Source: B1SED10-225 sp964501415 (GTDB lineage Bacteria > Bacillota_I > Bacilli_A > Izemoplasmatales > Izemoplasmataceae). Taken from it: 16,866 nucleotides of DNA. Within the stretch, counting starts at the first letter, position 1. Every line of letters starts with the position of its first letter. Positions 6,994 to 13,983 of the stretch are shown piece after piece. Both the position numbers and the translations under genes were made by a program. The stretch is taken from assembly GCA_964501415.1 (NCBI GenBank), contig CAZCSL010000028.1:1-16866 (forward strand). The letters run 5' to 3'. The notes beneath the pieces were generated by a model. That model did no database searches and was not told where the DNA came from. It saw only the letters and a program-made list of their open reading frames with translations.

Positions 6994-7941
6994 ATGATGA
7001 GAAAAAATATTGGATTTGTAATTTTAGCATTCTTTACGTTGGTTTTATTTGTGTCTTCACTGATAAATTTATGGCAGATTAGCATCATTTTATTTACCGT
7101 TTTTTTAGGCGTTATTGCGCTGGCGAGTTATCGAATGATAGTTCACTATCAGGAAGTTGGGCAGATTAAGACAAGTTATAATTTTATATCCAAACCCGCG
7201 TTGTATGACTTTTTAGCGACCTTTTTTGGTGCGATTGTCACATTTTTGCTAAGTGTATATTTGGACTTGGGTAGCGTGCTTGCTTCTGGTATTATCGGCA
7301 TGCTCGCAGCACTATTTATCAAACCTTATGCGGTGCCTATTTTTTGTGGTTCGTTTTTGGGTATGTCATCTCCAGACTTATTTTCCCCATATCTTTTTGT
7401 TTTCGCATCAGTTATCATTGGTTTGATTTTTGTGTTGTGCAAAGATGTCTTTAATGGTTTTGGAGGAAAACTCGGAACCATTTCGCTGTCTAGTGTTTTG
7501 GTTGCGGCCTTTATCATGAACCAAACGTATTTGGATGCCCCCGTATTTGATGATTTAGAAATGGTATTAATAATCATCTTTGCGATCATTGGCGCTTTGA
7601 TTACGTTTGTCATTAGCATTCGTTTTGAACAAGGGCCTGTGTTGGCATCTGGCTTGGTTGGCTTAATATCCGGTGGGGTTTTACCCGTTTTATTCACAGA
7701 CCTTGGCCCCACGCTTGCGATTGTTACGTTTGGTGCTTCATTTGTTGGCATGAGCAATTTAAAACGGATGCACGAAGAATCGCTTATCATCATGGCAGGG
7801 CTATTGTTTGGCTTGATATATATATTTAGCGCACCATATTTTGGTGGTGCAGGTGGTAAATTAGGAACGATTGCTTTTGCGAGTGTTTTAGCCGCCTCAG
7901 GTATGCGCATGGCAGTTAACAAGGTTTTAAAAACCCATTAA
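6994..7941 (+). CDS. polytopic membrane protein with internal tandem duplication, unknown function
   Basis: A roughly 315-residue protein that is nearly all hydrophobic, with about 9-11 membrane segments. Two N-terminal helices are followed by two related halves. Each half carries in order VLASG (Val95 and Val216), SF.GMS (Gly123 and Gly252) and GG.GGKLGTI..SV (GGK at 157 and 287). The repeats are therefore about 121-130 residues apart. Glycine-rich re-entrant motifs repeated in both halves suggest a transporter or channel, but I do not recognise the family. It follows kbl and probably shares its transcript, which hints at a link to threonine, glycine or acetyl-CoA metabolism (inference). The start is uncertain: TTG at 6973 overlaps the kbl stop but sits in the hairpin loop, so ATG 6994 is preferred and ATG 6997 is possible. 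Confidence 0.75.
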   Translation: MMRKNIGFVILAFFTLVLFVSSLINLWQISIILFTVFLGVIALASYRMIVHYQEVGQIKTSYNFISKPALYDFLATFFGAIVTFLLSVYLDLGSVLASGIIGMLAALFIKPYAVPIFCGSFLGMSSPDLFSPYLFVFASVIIGLIFVLCKDVFNGFGGKLGTISLSSVLVAAFIMNQTYLDAPVFDDLEMVLIIIFAIIGALITFVISIRFEQGPVLASGLVGLISGGVLPVLFTDLGPTLAIVTFGASFVGMSNLKRMHEESLIIMAGLLFGLIYIFSAPYFGGAGGKLGTIAFASVLAASGMRMAVNKVLKTH

Positions 7942-7955
7942 AGACGAGGCTTTAT

Positions 7956-9230
7956 ATGAATCTAAACCTATTAAACAAGCAAAAAAACAAGTACCGATTT
8001 GGCATTCTTATACGGTACTATCGTCACATTAATCAATATTCGCTTAGGTCATTGGCTAGTTTAGTCGGTATTTCTCATGCTTACTTAAGCCAAATCGAGA
8101 TTGGTAAAGCCACCATTTCAAAAAGAACATTTGATTATCTTATATCCGCTTTAGACATCAAGCCGCATTATGATTCGGAAGCAGAAAAACAGTTTTATGC
8201 CGTATTTGACAAAGTGATAAACAACCTGTTTTATTTTAACCTCAAACAGTTAAATGAGACAATAAGCACCCAAAAAAAGCTTAAGAAGCACCATGAATAC
8301 ACATTATGGGAATTTGATTATCAACTAATGATGTTGTTTTATCACAGCATGCAGCCAAAGATTGATTTGTTAACTTTAAACAAAAGCTATCATCAGTTGG
8401 TACAAGTTGAATCGCTACTCTATGATTATCAAAAAATAATTCTAAAGATTTCATACGCCAATATAAAGTATCATGCTTATGATATCGATAGCGTTATTGA
8501 AACACTAGAAAAGGCCTTAGAGCTAAAACCAAAAGATAACTATATCGCTTTAATTTATTATTTATTGGGCCTTGCTTACGGAGAAATTTATAAACTGATG
8601 CGCTCTAATCATTACTTAGATTTAGCCATTGAACACTTTAAGCGTCAAAACAATGACCTAAGATTAAAGTTCACTTACATTTTTAAGACGTTTAACTATG
8701 TTAAAATCGGTAATCGACACATGATTGAACAAAGCCTTAATGAGGCGTTAACATTTTCTCAGTATTATAACTTAAAACAATTAGAAGCCTTAGCTTTTAA
8801 ACATTTTGTGATTTATTACCTAAAAATGGATAAAACGCGTGAAGCAATTAGATTTTTGGATTATTGGCAAGGTGAAAGTTATGAATACTGTTTTTTTGAT
8901 ATTCTCGTTCGTCTCAAACATAAGGCCAATCAAAAACAATTGCTTAAACGCTTAAAAGAACACGAAAAAAAGCGGATGCTTCAAACACCCAAACAACTAA
9001 TCTATGTGTATGGGCTAGCGTTTTTAAAATCACACATAGCACAACCACCCAAGCAACAAGAACAACATTTGAAAGCGTTCTTTTGCGAAACTATCAAGGC
9101 GAAAAAGTATTTTGAAGTAAGCGTTGCCTATGATTATTATCAAGCTTTTTTAGTACGACAACGACGTTATAAAGATGCGTTGGAAATTACGGAAAAAATC
9201 ATTGATATCAGTAAAAAAGCTTATGATTAA
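7956..9230 (+). CDS. XRE-type HTH regulator with TPR-like C-terminal domain (HTH-B)
   Basis: A 424-residue putative regulator built like HTH-A. The helix-turn-helix spans residues about 13-71 (YSLRSLASLVGISHAYLSQIE, then TFDYLISALDI). The rest is a long helical sensor region with TPR-like pairs, for example YLLGLAYGEIYKLMRSNHYLD and the final repeat YQAFLVRQRRYKDALEITEK. That final repeat lines up by eye with the ends of HTH-A and HTH-C. ATG 7956 follows GACGAGG by 6 nt. The gene begins 14 nt after the duplicated membrane protein and ends 11 nt before the HIT gene, so it belongs to the tdh run. It may sense a signal and control this operon or other genes. No secreted-peptide gene is adjacent. 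Confidence 0.82.
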   Translation: MNLNLLNKQKNKYRFGILIRYYRHINQYSLRSLASLVGISHAYLSQIEIGKATISKRTFDYLISALDIKPHYDSEAEKQFYAVFDKVINNLFYFNLKQLNETISTQKKLKKHHEYTLWEFDYQLMMLFYHSMQPKIDLLTLNKSYHQLVQVESLLYDYQKIILKISYANIKYHAYDIDSVIETLEKALELKPKDNYIALIYYLLGLAYGEIYKLMRSNHYLDLAIEHFKRQNNDLRLKFTYIFKTFNYVKIGNRHMIEQSLNEALTFSQYYNLKQLEALAFKHFVIYYLKMDKTREAIRFLDYWQGESYEYCFFDILVRLKHKANQKQLLKRLKEHEKKRMLQTPKQLIYVYGLAFLKSHIAQPPKQQEQHLKAFFCETIKAKKYFEVSVAYDYYQAFLVRQRRYKDALEITEKIIDISKKAYD

Positions 9231-9241
9231 AGAGGTGCTTT

Positions 9242-9613
9242 ATGAAGGATTGCCTATTTTGCCAATTAGATCGTCAAACTTTGTTTGAGAATCAACATGT
9301 CATGGCCATTGAAGATAAATATCCCATCAGCAAGGGCCATATACTGATTATACCCAAAAGACACATAGAAAGTGTATTTGAAGTTACGAAAACAGAATGG
9401 CTTGAAATACATGACCTTATCAAGCGACTGAAAAAAAGATGTGATGCGCTTTATCAGCCGGATGGATACAATATCGCGATTAACAATGGTACAGCCGCAG
9501 GTCAGACGGTTTTCCATCTACATGTTCATATGATTCCAAGATATGAGGGTGATGTTGATGACCCTGCTGGTGGGGTCCGTGGTATTATTCCAGGTAAACA
9601 AAAGTACCCATAA
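9242..9613 (+). CDS. HIT-family nucleotide hydrolase
   Basis: A 123-residue histidine-triad protein, probably a cytoplasmic homodimer that hydrolyses nucleoside phosphoramidates or dinucleotides. The triad is HLHVHMIPRY with His92, His94 and His96. CLFC (Cys4, Cys7) near the N-terminus fits the zinc-site half often seen in this group. NNGTAAGQTVFH precedes the triad, and GGVRGIIPGKQKY at the end is typical of bacterial HIT proteins. AGAGGTG (9231-9237) lies 4 nt upstream of the ATG, and the gene starts 11 nt after HTH-B. It is the last gene of the tdh run. The exact substrate is not determined. Confidence 0.92.
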   Translation: MKDCLFCQLDRQTLFENQHVMAIEDKYPISKGHILIIPKRHIESVFEVTKTEWLEIHDLIKRLKKRCDALYQPDGYNIAINNGTAAGQTVFHLHVHMIPRYEGDVDDPAGGVRGIIPGKQKYP

Positions 9614-9634
9614 AAAAAGGGGAAGCTCCCCTTT
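9612..9634 (-). terminator. terminator between convergent genes (mainly for the minus-strand gene)
   Basis: AAAGGGGA (9616-9623) and TCCCCTTT (9627-9634) form an 8-bp stem with an AGC loop. On the minus strand the stem is followed by seven T residues (complement of 9612-9618). On the plus strand only TTT follows, so it should terminate the HIT operon less well. It overlaps the stop codon of the minus-strand gene (9633-9635). Confidence 0.82.
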
Positions 9635-10127
9635 AAGATGACTTGGATAATTTTTTAGGCTTACAGACGCCTTTGTCTATACTGTATAATATATATAGGA
9701 AGCCAACACTCATTAAAGCCAATAAAATAACTTTCCATAATAGATTTCCCATAGGGAAGACAATGGGTGAGAATGCAATGCCAAATGCCGCAAAAAAGGC
9801 AATCACGCAAGGAGCACATCCAAAAGTTAAAAGACCAAAGATAAAGGATAAAAAGGGAATGCTTGTACCCCCTAAAGGCTCGGTTTTATAGATGGATAGT
9901 TTAATTTGAGACAAAGAAAGCATCAAGGCAGCTAAAGCGGCCATCAAGAGATTGAAAATCTGTTGGACAAAAAAGAGCTGCGTTGACCAATCCGCAAACA
10001 AAGCTTCAAATGAACCATAGGCTAACCAGTCTAAAAAGAAGTAAAGACCATATATAAATAGAAAAAACCCACTAAGCATCAATAGATTTTTTCGTTCTTT
10101 TTGTTTTTGCCATACGACTTGTAACAT
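9633..10127 (-). CDS. small four-helix membrane protein with a CxxC motif, unknown function
   Basis: A 164-residue protein with a basic N-terminus (QKQKERK) and four hydrophobic segments at about 15-35, 50-75, 90-120 and 125-155. The third carries GCAPC (Cys104, Cys107) inside or at the edge of the membrane. A CxxC pair there suggests metal binding or thiol redox work. Similar small bacterial and archaeal membrane proteins with a GC..C segment exist, but I cannot name the family. ATG 10127 is preferred over GTG 10136 because AGGTGA lies 5 nt upstream of it and overlaps the GTG. It is the only minus-strand gene between the two plus-strand operons and is divergent from HTH-C. Confidence 0.7.
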   Translation of the reverse strand: MLQVVWQKQKERKNLLMLSGFFLFIYGLYFFLDWLAYGSFEALFADWSTQLFFVQQIFNLLMAALAALMLSLSQIKLSIYKTEPLGGTSIPFLSFIFGLLTFGCAPCVIAFFAAFGIAFSPIVFPMGNLLWKVILLALMSVGFLYILYSIDKGVCKPKKLSKSS

Positions 10128-10144
10128 TTTTATCACCTACTGAG

Positions 10145-10163
10145 TATAGTTTATCACACTATA
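10145..10163. promoter_or_regulatory. candidate operator dyad between divergent genes
   Basis: TATAGT (10145-10150) and ACTATA (10158-10163) form a perfect inverted repeat around TTATCAC. It lies midway in the 102-nt gap between the CxxC membrane protein and HTH-C. TATCAC occurs three times in the area (10131, 10152, 10170). No convincing -35/-10 pair was found in either direction. Confidence 0.3.
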
Positions 10164-10229
10164 TGAAAATATCACTTAATAAATGCTTCAGGTATGGTTT
10201 GTGTTGCAAAGCAATTAAGGAGGTGCCAA

Positions 10230-11507
10230 ATGCATGAATCGCTAACTTATGAAGAAGTTCTTAGTGCTAAGATTTATCTAAACAGAAACTATCAAGGCAT
10301 CTCTTTACGTGCACTAGCAAAAAAAACACAACTGTCCTATGGTTACTTGAACAAAATTGAAAAAAGACAGACCAATGCAAAAATAGAAACTCTAGAAAAC
10401 ATTTTGAACGCCCTTGATATTAATCCAGCCATCAAGATTAATGACGTTTGCGACAAGTGGTTTATCAAAGAATTTTTACCGAAAACCTATCAATCTATAC
10501 ACTACGGAGATTATGACAGGGTCCGAAGCATGTATCGGTTGCTTGTGCGTCATCAAGATTATTTTAGTCATTGTAAATACTTTATTGAATATTACATCAT
10601 AATGATGAGTATGAGCATTACCATTAGACGTCCTAAACATGAGCGGGACAAATACTTGAAAATCGGTCATATCTTGAGGCCATATTTAAATAATAAACAA
10701 AGAGAAACATTGTTATTATTTGAAGGTCAAGCTTTGATTCTGAATCGAAGACTCTTTTGCGCTGAGAGACATTTAAAATCTTACATAAAGAAGATTGAAG
10801 ACCCTCATATCAAGGCCCGTTGTTATTATTTGTTGGCTATCAGCATGGCGAATGATTATACAAAATACCGTCAAGCCTACCAACAGTTTGATAAGGCGAT
10901 TGCCCTTTTTGAAGAACTCTTGAACTTTGAGCGTTCCAACAGAGCCAAAGTGATGCAATTAAGGTTGCACGCTTATTTGCATCAATCTGAAAAATTTTTT
11001 CAAAGCTTTAATGAAGTTAGCCAGTATGCTATTAATTACAACAAGCCAAATCTATACAACCTGATTCAAGTACATCTGGCTTTATATCATGTCATCAACG
11101 AAAACTATGGAAAAGCACAGGACATCTTAATGCTTTTTACCATGAATGAGGGTATGTATTATTTTTTAAAAACGTATACATATTACCAGTTAAATCAACC
11201 AAAAGAAGCTTTAAAAGTATGTGAAATTCTTAGTAAAGATGAAAATAGCTTGATTTATCACTTAGAGCGACTCGGAGTAAGAATCATCCAATCACTTATC
11301 ATAAATCCGAAGCACAAAGATATCATGCATAAACTCAAAGCTTTCTGTGATCAAGCACACACCGAAAAAGACCTATTGATGATTCAAATCGCAACAACTT
11401 TATATGTGGAAAAGCTCAAACAAAAGCGTCAATATAAAGAGGCATTTGAATACAGTAACCAATACAAAGACGTTTTGTATGAACTGGCTTATTTGGAGGG
11501 AGAATAA
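10230..11507 (+). CDS. XRE-type HTH regulator with TPR-like C-terminal domain (HTH-C)
   Basis: A 425-residue putative regulator, third of the set. The helix-turn-helix is at residues about 8-66 (GISLRALAKKTQLSYGYLNKIE, then IETLENILNALDI). A long helical TPR-like region follows, ending in LYVEKLKQKRQYKEAFEYSNQ, which matches the last repeat of HTH-A and HTH-B in pattern. The start is ATG 10230, because a near-perfect Shine-Dalgarno AAGGAGGTG (10217-10225) precedes it; the ATG at 10194 has no such site. With this start the three paralogues are 428, 424 and 425 residues. The stop shares a base with the ATG of the UPF0047 gene (TAATG), so the two are translationally coupled. Confidence 0.83.
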   Translation: MHESLTYEEVLSAKIYLNRNYQGISLRALAKKTQLSYGYLNKIEKRQTNAKIETLENILNALDINPAIKINDVCDKWFIKEFLPKTYQSIHYGDYDRVRSMYRLLVRHQDYFSHCKYFIEYYIIMMSMSITIRRPKHERDKYLKIGHILRPYLNNKQRETLLLFEGQALILNRRLFCAERHLKSYIKKIEDPHIKARCYYLLAISMANDYTKYRQAYQQFDKAIALFEELLNFERSNRAKVMQLRLHAYLHQSEKFFQSFNEVSQYAINYNKPNLYNLIQVHLALYHVINENYGKAQDILMLFTMNEGMYYFLKTYTYYQLNQPKEALKVCEILSKDENSLIYHLERLGVRIIQSLIINPKHKDIMHKLKAFCDQAHTEKDLLMIQIATTLYVEKLKQKRQYKEAFEYSNQYKDVLYELAYLEGE

Positions 11508-11929
11508 TGAAACACTATCGCAAAGAATTATTTTTTAACACCGATAAAAGACGCGCCTTCATCAATATTACAGATGCGATTGAAGACGCACTTGAAGAAA
11601 GTGAAGTTAAAGAAGGGTTAGTTTTAATCAATGCTATGCATATTACCGCGAGCGTATTCATAAACGATCATGAACATGGCTTGCACCAAGACTTTGAAGC
11701 TTTTTTGGAGCGATTAGCGCCTGAAAAACCACACGATCAATACAAACATAATACCGGTACCTTAGAAGATAACGGTGATGCGCATCTCAAAAGAGAAATA
11801 ATGGGTCGTGAAGTCGTTATCGCCATCACCGATGGAAAGCTAGATTTTGGCCCTTGGGAACAAGTCTTTTATGGTGAGTTTGATGGTATGCGCAGAAAAC
11901 GGGTCTTAATAAAAATAATTGGCATTTAA
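11507..11929 (+). CDS. YjbQ / UPF0047 family protein
   Basis: A 140-residue single-domain protein. The family pattern is clear: NAMHITASVFIND (His45 region), LAPEKPHDQYKHN, DNGDAHLKREIMGREV, then TDGKLDFGPWEQVFYGEFDGMRRKRV. The conserved His/Asp/Glu positions fit the metal-binding pocket of this family. Some members have weak thiamin-phosphate synthase activity in vitro and databases often label it so, but the true role is unsettled. GGAGGGAG (11495-11502) and a TAATG junction link its translation to HTH-C. Confidence 0.92.
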   Translation: MKHYRKELFFNTDKRRAFINITDAIEDALEESEVKEGLVLINAMHITASVFINDHEHGLHQDFEAFLERLAPEKPHDQYKHNTGTLEDNGDAHLKREIMGREVVIAITDGKLDFGPWEQVFYGEFDGMRRKRVLIKIIGI

Positions 11930-11950
11930 ACCAACAAGGAAGTGAGCTTC

Positions 11951-12997
11951 ATGGCAAATATGGTTTTATTCGGTATCTTAGGCTTAGTTCTTTGTTTGGA
12001 TTCCTTGGCAGAGATGCTGAACTTACGTATCAAAAATAATCGACTGCAAACTAAAGTTCTTGGTCGAATCAGTATTAGATTTAGTCTTTATCTAATGGCT
12101 TTTATGTGGCTTTTTTTAGACGCCCTAAACTGGATGGTTAAGTTTCCCATCACACTAGCTTTTTTGCTAATCATTTTCAATGGTGCCCATCAAATCCATT
12201 CAAAACAACAAAAGAAGTCTTGGTTTTATACGCTTAAGCAACTCCTTCAGCAATCCGCTTTGATATTGCTTTTATTATTTGCTTTAGTTCTTTTTTTCTT
12301 TATTATGCATCCATTGTTATTACTGGGTTTGGTGTGGGTATTAGCGGTTGCTTTATATCTGTTGTTTCCTAAAATTGCACAACGAGTTCTTAACAAGAAG
12401 TTCCGTATGATTCCTTATATTCATCATATGGATGAAACGCATTTTAACAAAGCTAGTATTGCGACTGACATTTTCATGGTAGATTCAAAAAAAATATCTA
12501 TTGGCTTGAATGCGATGGTGCTTGGGCTTGGTTCCAAAGCTTACTTACTGATTAGCCGCCGCCTGCTTTCATCGATGTCTTCTTCATCTATTGAAGGCAT
12601 TATGGCACACGAGTTAGGCCATGTCTATAAAAAACATTTAATCAAAAGAATTACATTGGCGATGATATCATTACATCTAATCTTAATCGCAAATATCTTT
12701 GTAGTGCAAGTGCTTTATGACCAAACCCTCAACCTTGAATCAATGACCTTGGTTTTCATACTGGGATTCTTGCTTTTAAGAGTATCTTTACTAGCTATCA
12801 TTCATCAAATGCATCAACACGAATACCAAGCCGATGATATCGCGGCAGACCTAGGATATAAGAAAGCTTTATACGAAGCTTTAAAAAACCTTAAATACTA
12901 TACCGATGATGATCATTATCATCTATGGTATGCTAGGTTTTATCGAACACATCCACCTATTAAACTACGTTTAGAGAAACTCAAAAATTACGTTTAA
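11951..12997 (+). CDS. M48-family membrane zinc metalloprotease
   Basis: A 348-residue integral membrane protease of the HtpX/Ste24-type M48 family. The zinc site is HELGH with His220, Glu221 and His224, and the third ligand is Glu291 in HEYQADDIAADLGY. Hydrophobic segments occur at about 1-20, 32-65 and 90-135 before the active site and at about 228-280 after it, as in HtpX-type enzymes. An RTHPP motif near the end is typical. M48 membrane proteases commonly handle damaged membrane proteins or peptide processing; the substrate here is unknown. ATG 11951 was chosen because AGGAAGTGA (11937-11945) lies 5 nt upstream; the GTG at 11942 falls inside that site. It follows the UPF0047 gene closely and probably shares its transcript. 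Confidence 0.88.
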   Translation: MANMVLFGILGLVLCLDSLAEMLNLRIKNNRLQTKVLGRISIRFSLYLMAFMWLFLDALNWMVKFPITLAFLLIIFNGAHQIHSKQQKKSWFYTLKQLLQQSALILLLLFALVLFFFIMHPLLLLGLVWVLAVALYLLFPKIAQRVLNKKFRMIPYIHHMDETHFNKASIATDIFMVDSKKISIGLNAMVLGLGSKAYLLISRRLLSSMSSSSIEGIMAHELGHVYKKHLIKRITLAMISLHLILIANIFVVQVLYDQTLNLESMTLVFILGFLLLRVSLLAIIHQMHQHEYQADDIAADLGYKKALYEALKNLKYYTDDDHYHLWYARFYRTHPPIKLRLEKLKNYV

Positions 12998-13020
12998 ACT
13001 AGTGGATTGTAGGTTTTTGC

Positions 13021-13048
13021 TTGTCATTTTTAAATTCAAATGTATAAT
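13021..13048 (+). promoter_or_regulatory. promoter of the transposase-like HTH protein gene
   Basis: TTGTCA (13021-13026), a 16-nt spacer and a perfect TATAAT (13043-13048). The transcription start should fall near 13055, just ahead of GGAGGGG (13071-13077). Confidence 0.75.
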
Positions 13049-13082
13049 AAAGATGAGGATGTAAATGTTTGGAGGGGATGCT

Positions 13083-13901
13083 ATGTCAGACAATATGCGT
13101 AGATTTACACATGCTTTTGTTTATCCAACCCTTGTCATTGGGACTAACCCAAAAACAAGGGGTTTGGTCAAAACAAAGGCTATTTTTAAAGCTTTGGGGG
13201 ATGAATCGTATGTACTTAGTCCCACAGAAGAACAAAATCGTGTTAAACCACTAAGTGAAGGAGACAAGGTAAGCGTTTCAGTCCTAAATCAGATGGATTT
13301 GCACGTTGTCAATAACGGAAACATTACCAAGAACCAAAAGATTCATGAAGGTTTTGAAGTTCCATATTACGATGGTTTTTCCAATGTTTGTTTTTTTGAA
13401 GTTGCCGATGTATCAGAGGTTCAAAATCATAAAGTCTATGGATTGAACTTAAAAGAATCCCATATCAATGACAAAACGAGTAAAATAGCCGATACGATTG
13501 GACTTTTGGAAGATGAAGACAATTACTACAATATTACATGGCACAAAAGCAAGCATAAAAGGGCCTTTAAGAACGAACCTTACCACTATAAATTCAAGTA
13601 TAAGATTTGTGAGTTAAAAAGTAAGGGTTGGTCCTATAAGGAACTAGCAGACAAGTTCGATATTTACCACGAAACCATTGAAGAGTGGTATACTTTGTAC
13701 CGCGTTTTTGGAAAAGAAGGACTGACAAAAACCAAAGCAAAAGAACTTTCGGTTTCAAAGTTTACCAAACCTCAGAAGAAAGCTTTAGCCAAAGAAATAA
13801 TCAATCAAACCCGCACGTATCGGCAAATTATGGAAGATGAGGGTGTTTCAATGTCGCGTTTGCGTTATTGGGTCAAACAAGCGCGTCGCGGCACACTTTA
13901 G
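13083..13901 (+). CDS. protein with transposase-like C-terminal HTH domains and novel N-terminal domain
   Basis: A 272-residue protein. The C-terminal part (about 167-272) holds two helix-turn-helix units. The first, with CELKSKGWSYKELADKF, HETIEEWY and a following FGKEGL, is built like the DNA-binding half of IS3-type transposase OrfA. The second has KKALAKEIINQTRTYRQI and SMSRLRYWVK. No DDE catalytic domain, inverted repeats or partner OrfB is present, so it is not an active transposase. Residues 1-165 look mixed alpha/beta and match nothing I recognise. ATG 13083 follows GGAGGGG by 5 nt; the ATG at 13065 lies before that site. It has its own promoter. A DNA-binding regulator derived from a transposase is the likeliest reading. 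Confidence 0.72.
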   Translation: MSDNMRRFTHAFVYPTLVIGTNPKTRGLVKTKAIFKALGDESYVLSPTEEQNRVKPLSEGDKVSVSVLNQMDLHVVNNGNITKNQKIHEGFEVPYYDGFSNVCFFEVADVSEVQNHKVYGLNLKESHINDKTSKIADTIGLLEDEDNYYNITWHKSKHKRAFKNEPYHYKFKYKICELKSKGWSYKELADKFDIYHETIEEWYTLYRVFGKEGLTKTKAKELSVSKFTKPQKKALAKEIINQTRTYRQIMEDEGVSMSRLRYWVKQARRGTL

Positions 13902-13930
13902 TAACTAGATTCAAAGAAAGTGCATTATGG

Positions 13931-13959
13931 TTGCTTTAACGCCTTTAGCCACGTAAAAT
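13931..13959 (+). promoter_or_regulatory. possible promoter inside the hairpin before the transporter
   Basis: TTGCTT (13931-13936), a 17-nt spacer and TAAAAT (13954-13959). A start near 13966 would give a transcript lacking the 5' arm of the overlapping hairpin, which would leave the ribosome binding site free. Box quality is moderate. Confidence 0.4.
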
Positions 13960-13983
13960 TTTATATGGCTGGAGGCGTTTTTT
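13938..13983 (+). terminator. terminator-like hairpin that holds the transporter's ribosome binding site
   Basis: AACGCCTTTAGCCA (13938-13951) pairs over 14 positions, two of them G-U, with TGGCTGGAGGCGTT (13966-13979). Six T residues run from 13978 to 13983, right up to the ATG at 13984. It can end transcription from the upstream gene. The 3' arm contains GGAGG (13971-13975), the only good Shine-Dalgarno of the transporter, so read-through RNA would hide it. Confidence 0.75.

Noticed and set aside
7326..7922. 198-codon minus-strand frame opposite the duplicated membrane protein
   Set aside because: Its composition (Pro, Ala, Lys, Thr rich) is what the complement of glycine- and hydrophobic-rich codons gives. 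The plus-strand frame has repeats, hydrophobic helices and fits the operon.
10194..10229. ATG 10194 as the start of HTH-C
   Set aside because: No ribosome binding site precedes it, while a near-perfect AAGGAGGTG sits in front of ATG 10230. The shorter form also matches the paralogues in length.
10457..11507. Frameshift or truncation in any of the three regulators
   Set aside because: All three frames are open over 424-428 codons and end in comparable helix pairs; no sign of decay was found.
13083..13901. An active insertion sequence
   Set aside because: There is no DDE transposase, no terminal inverted repeats and no target duplication around the gene; only the HTH part is transposase-like.
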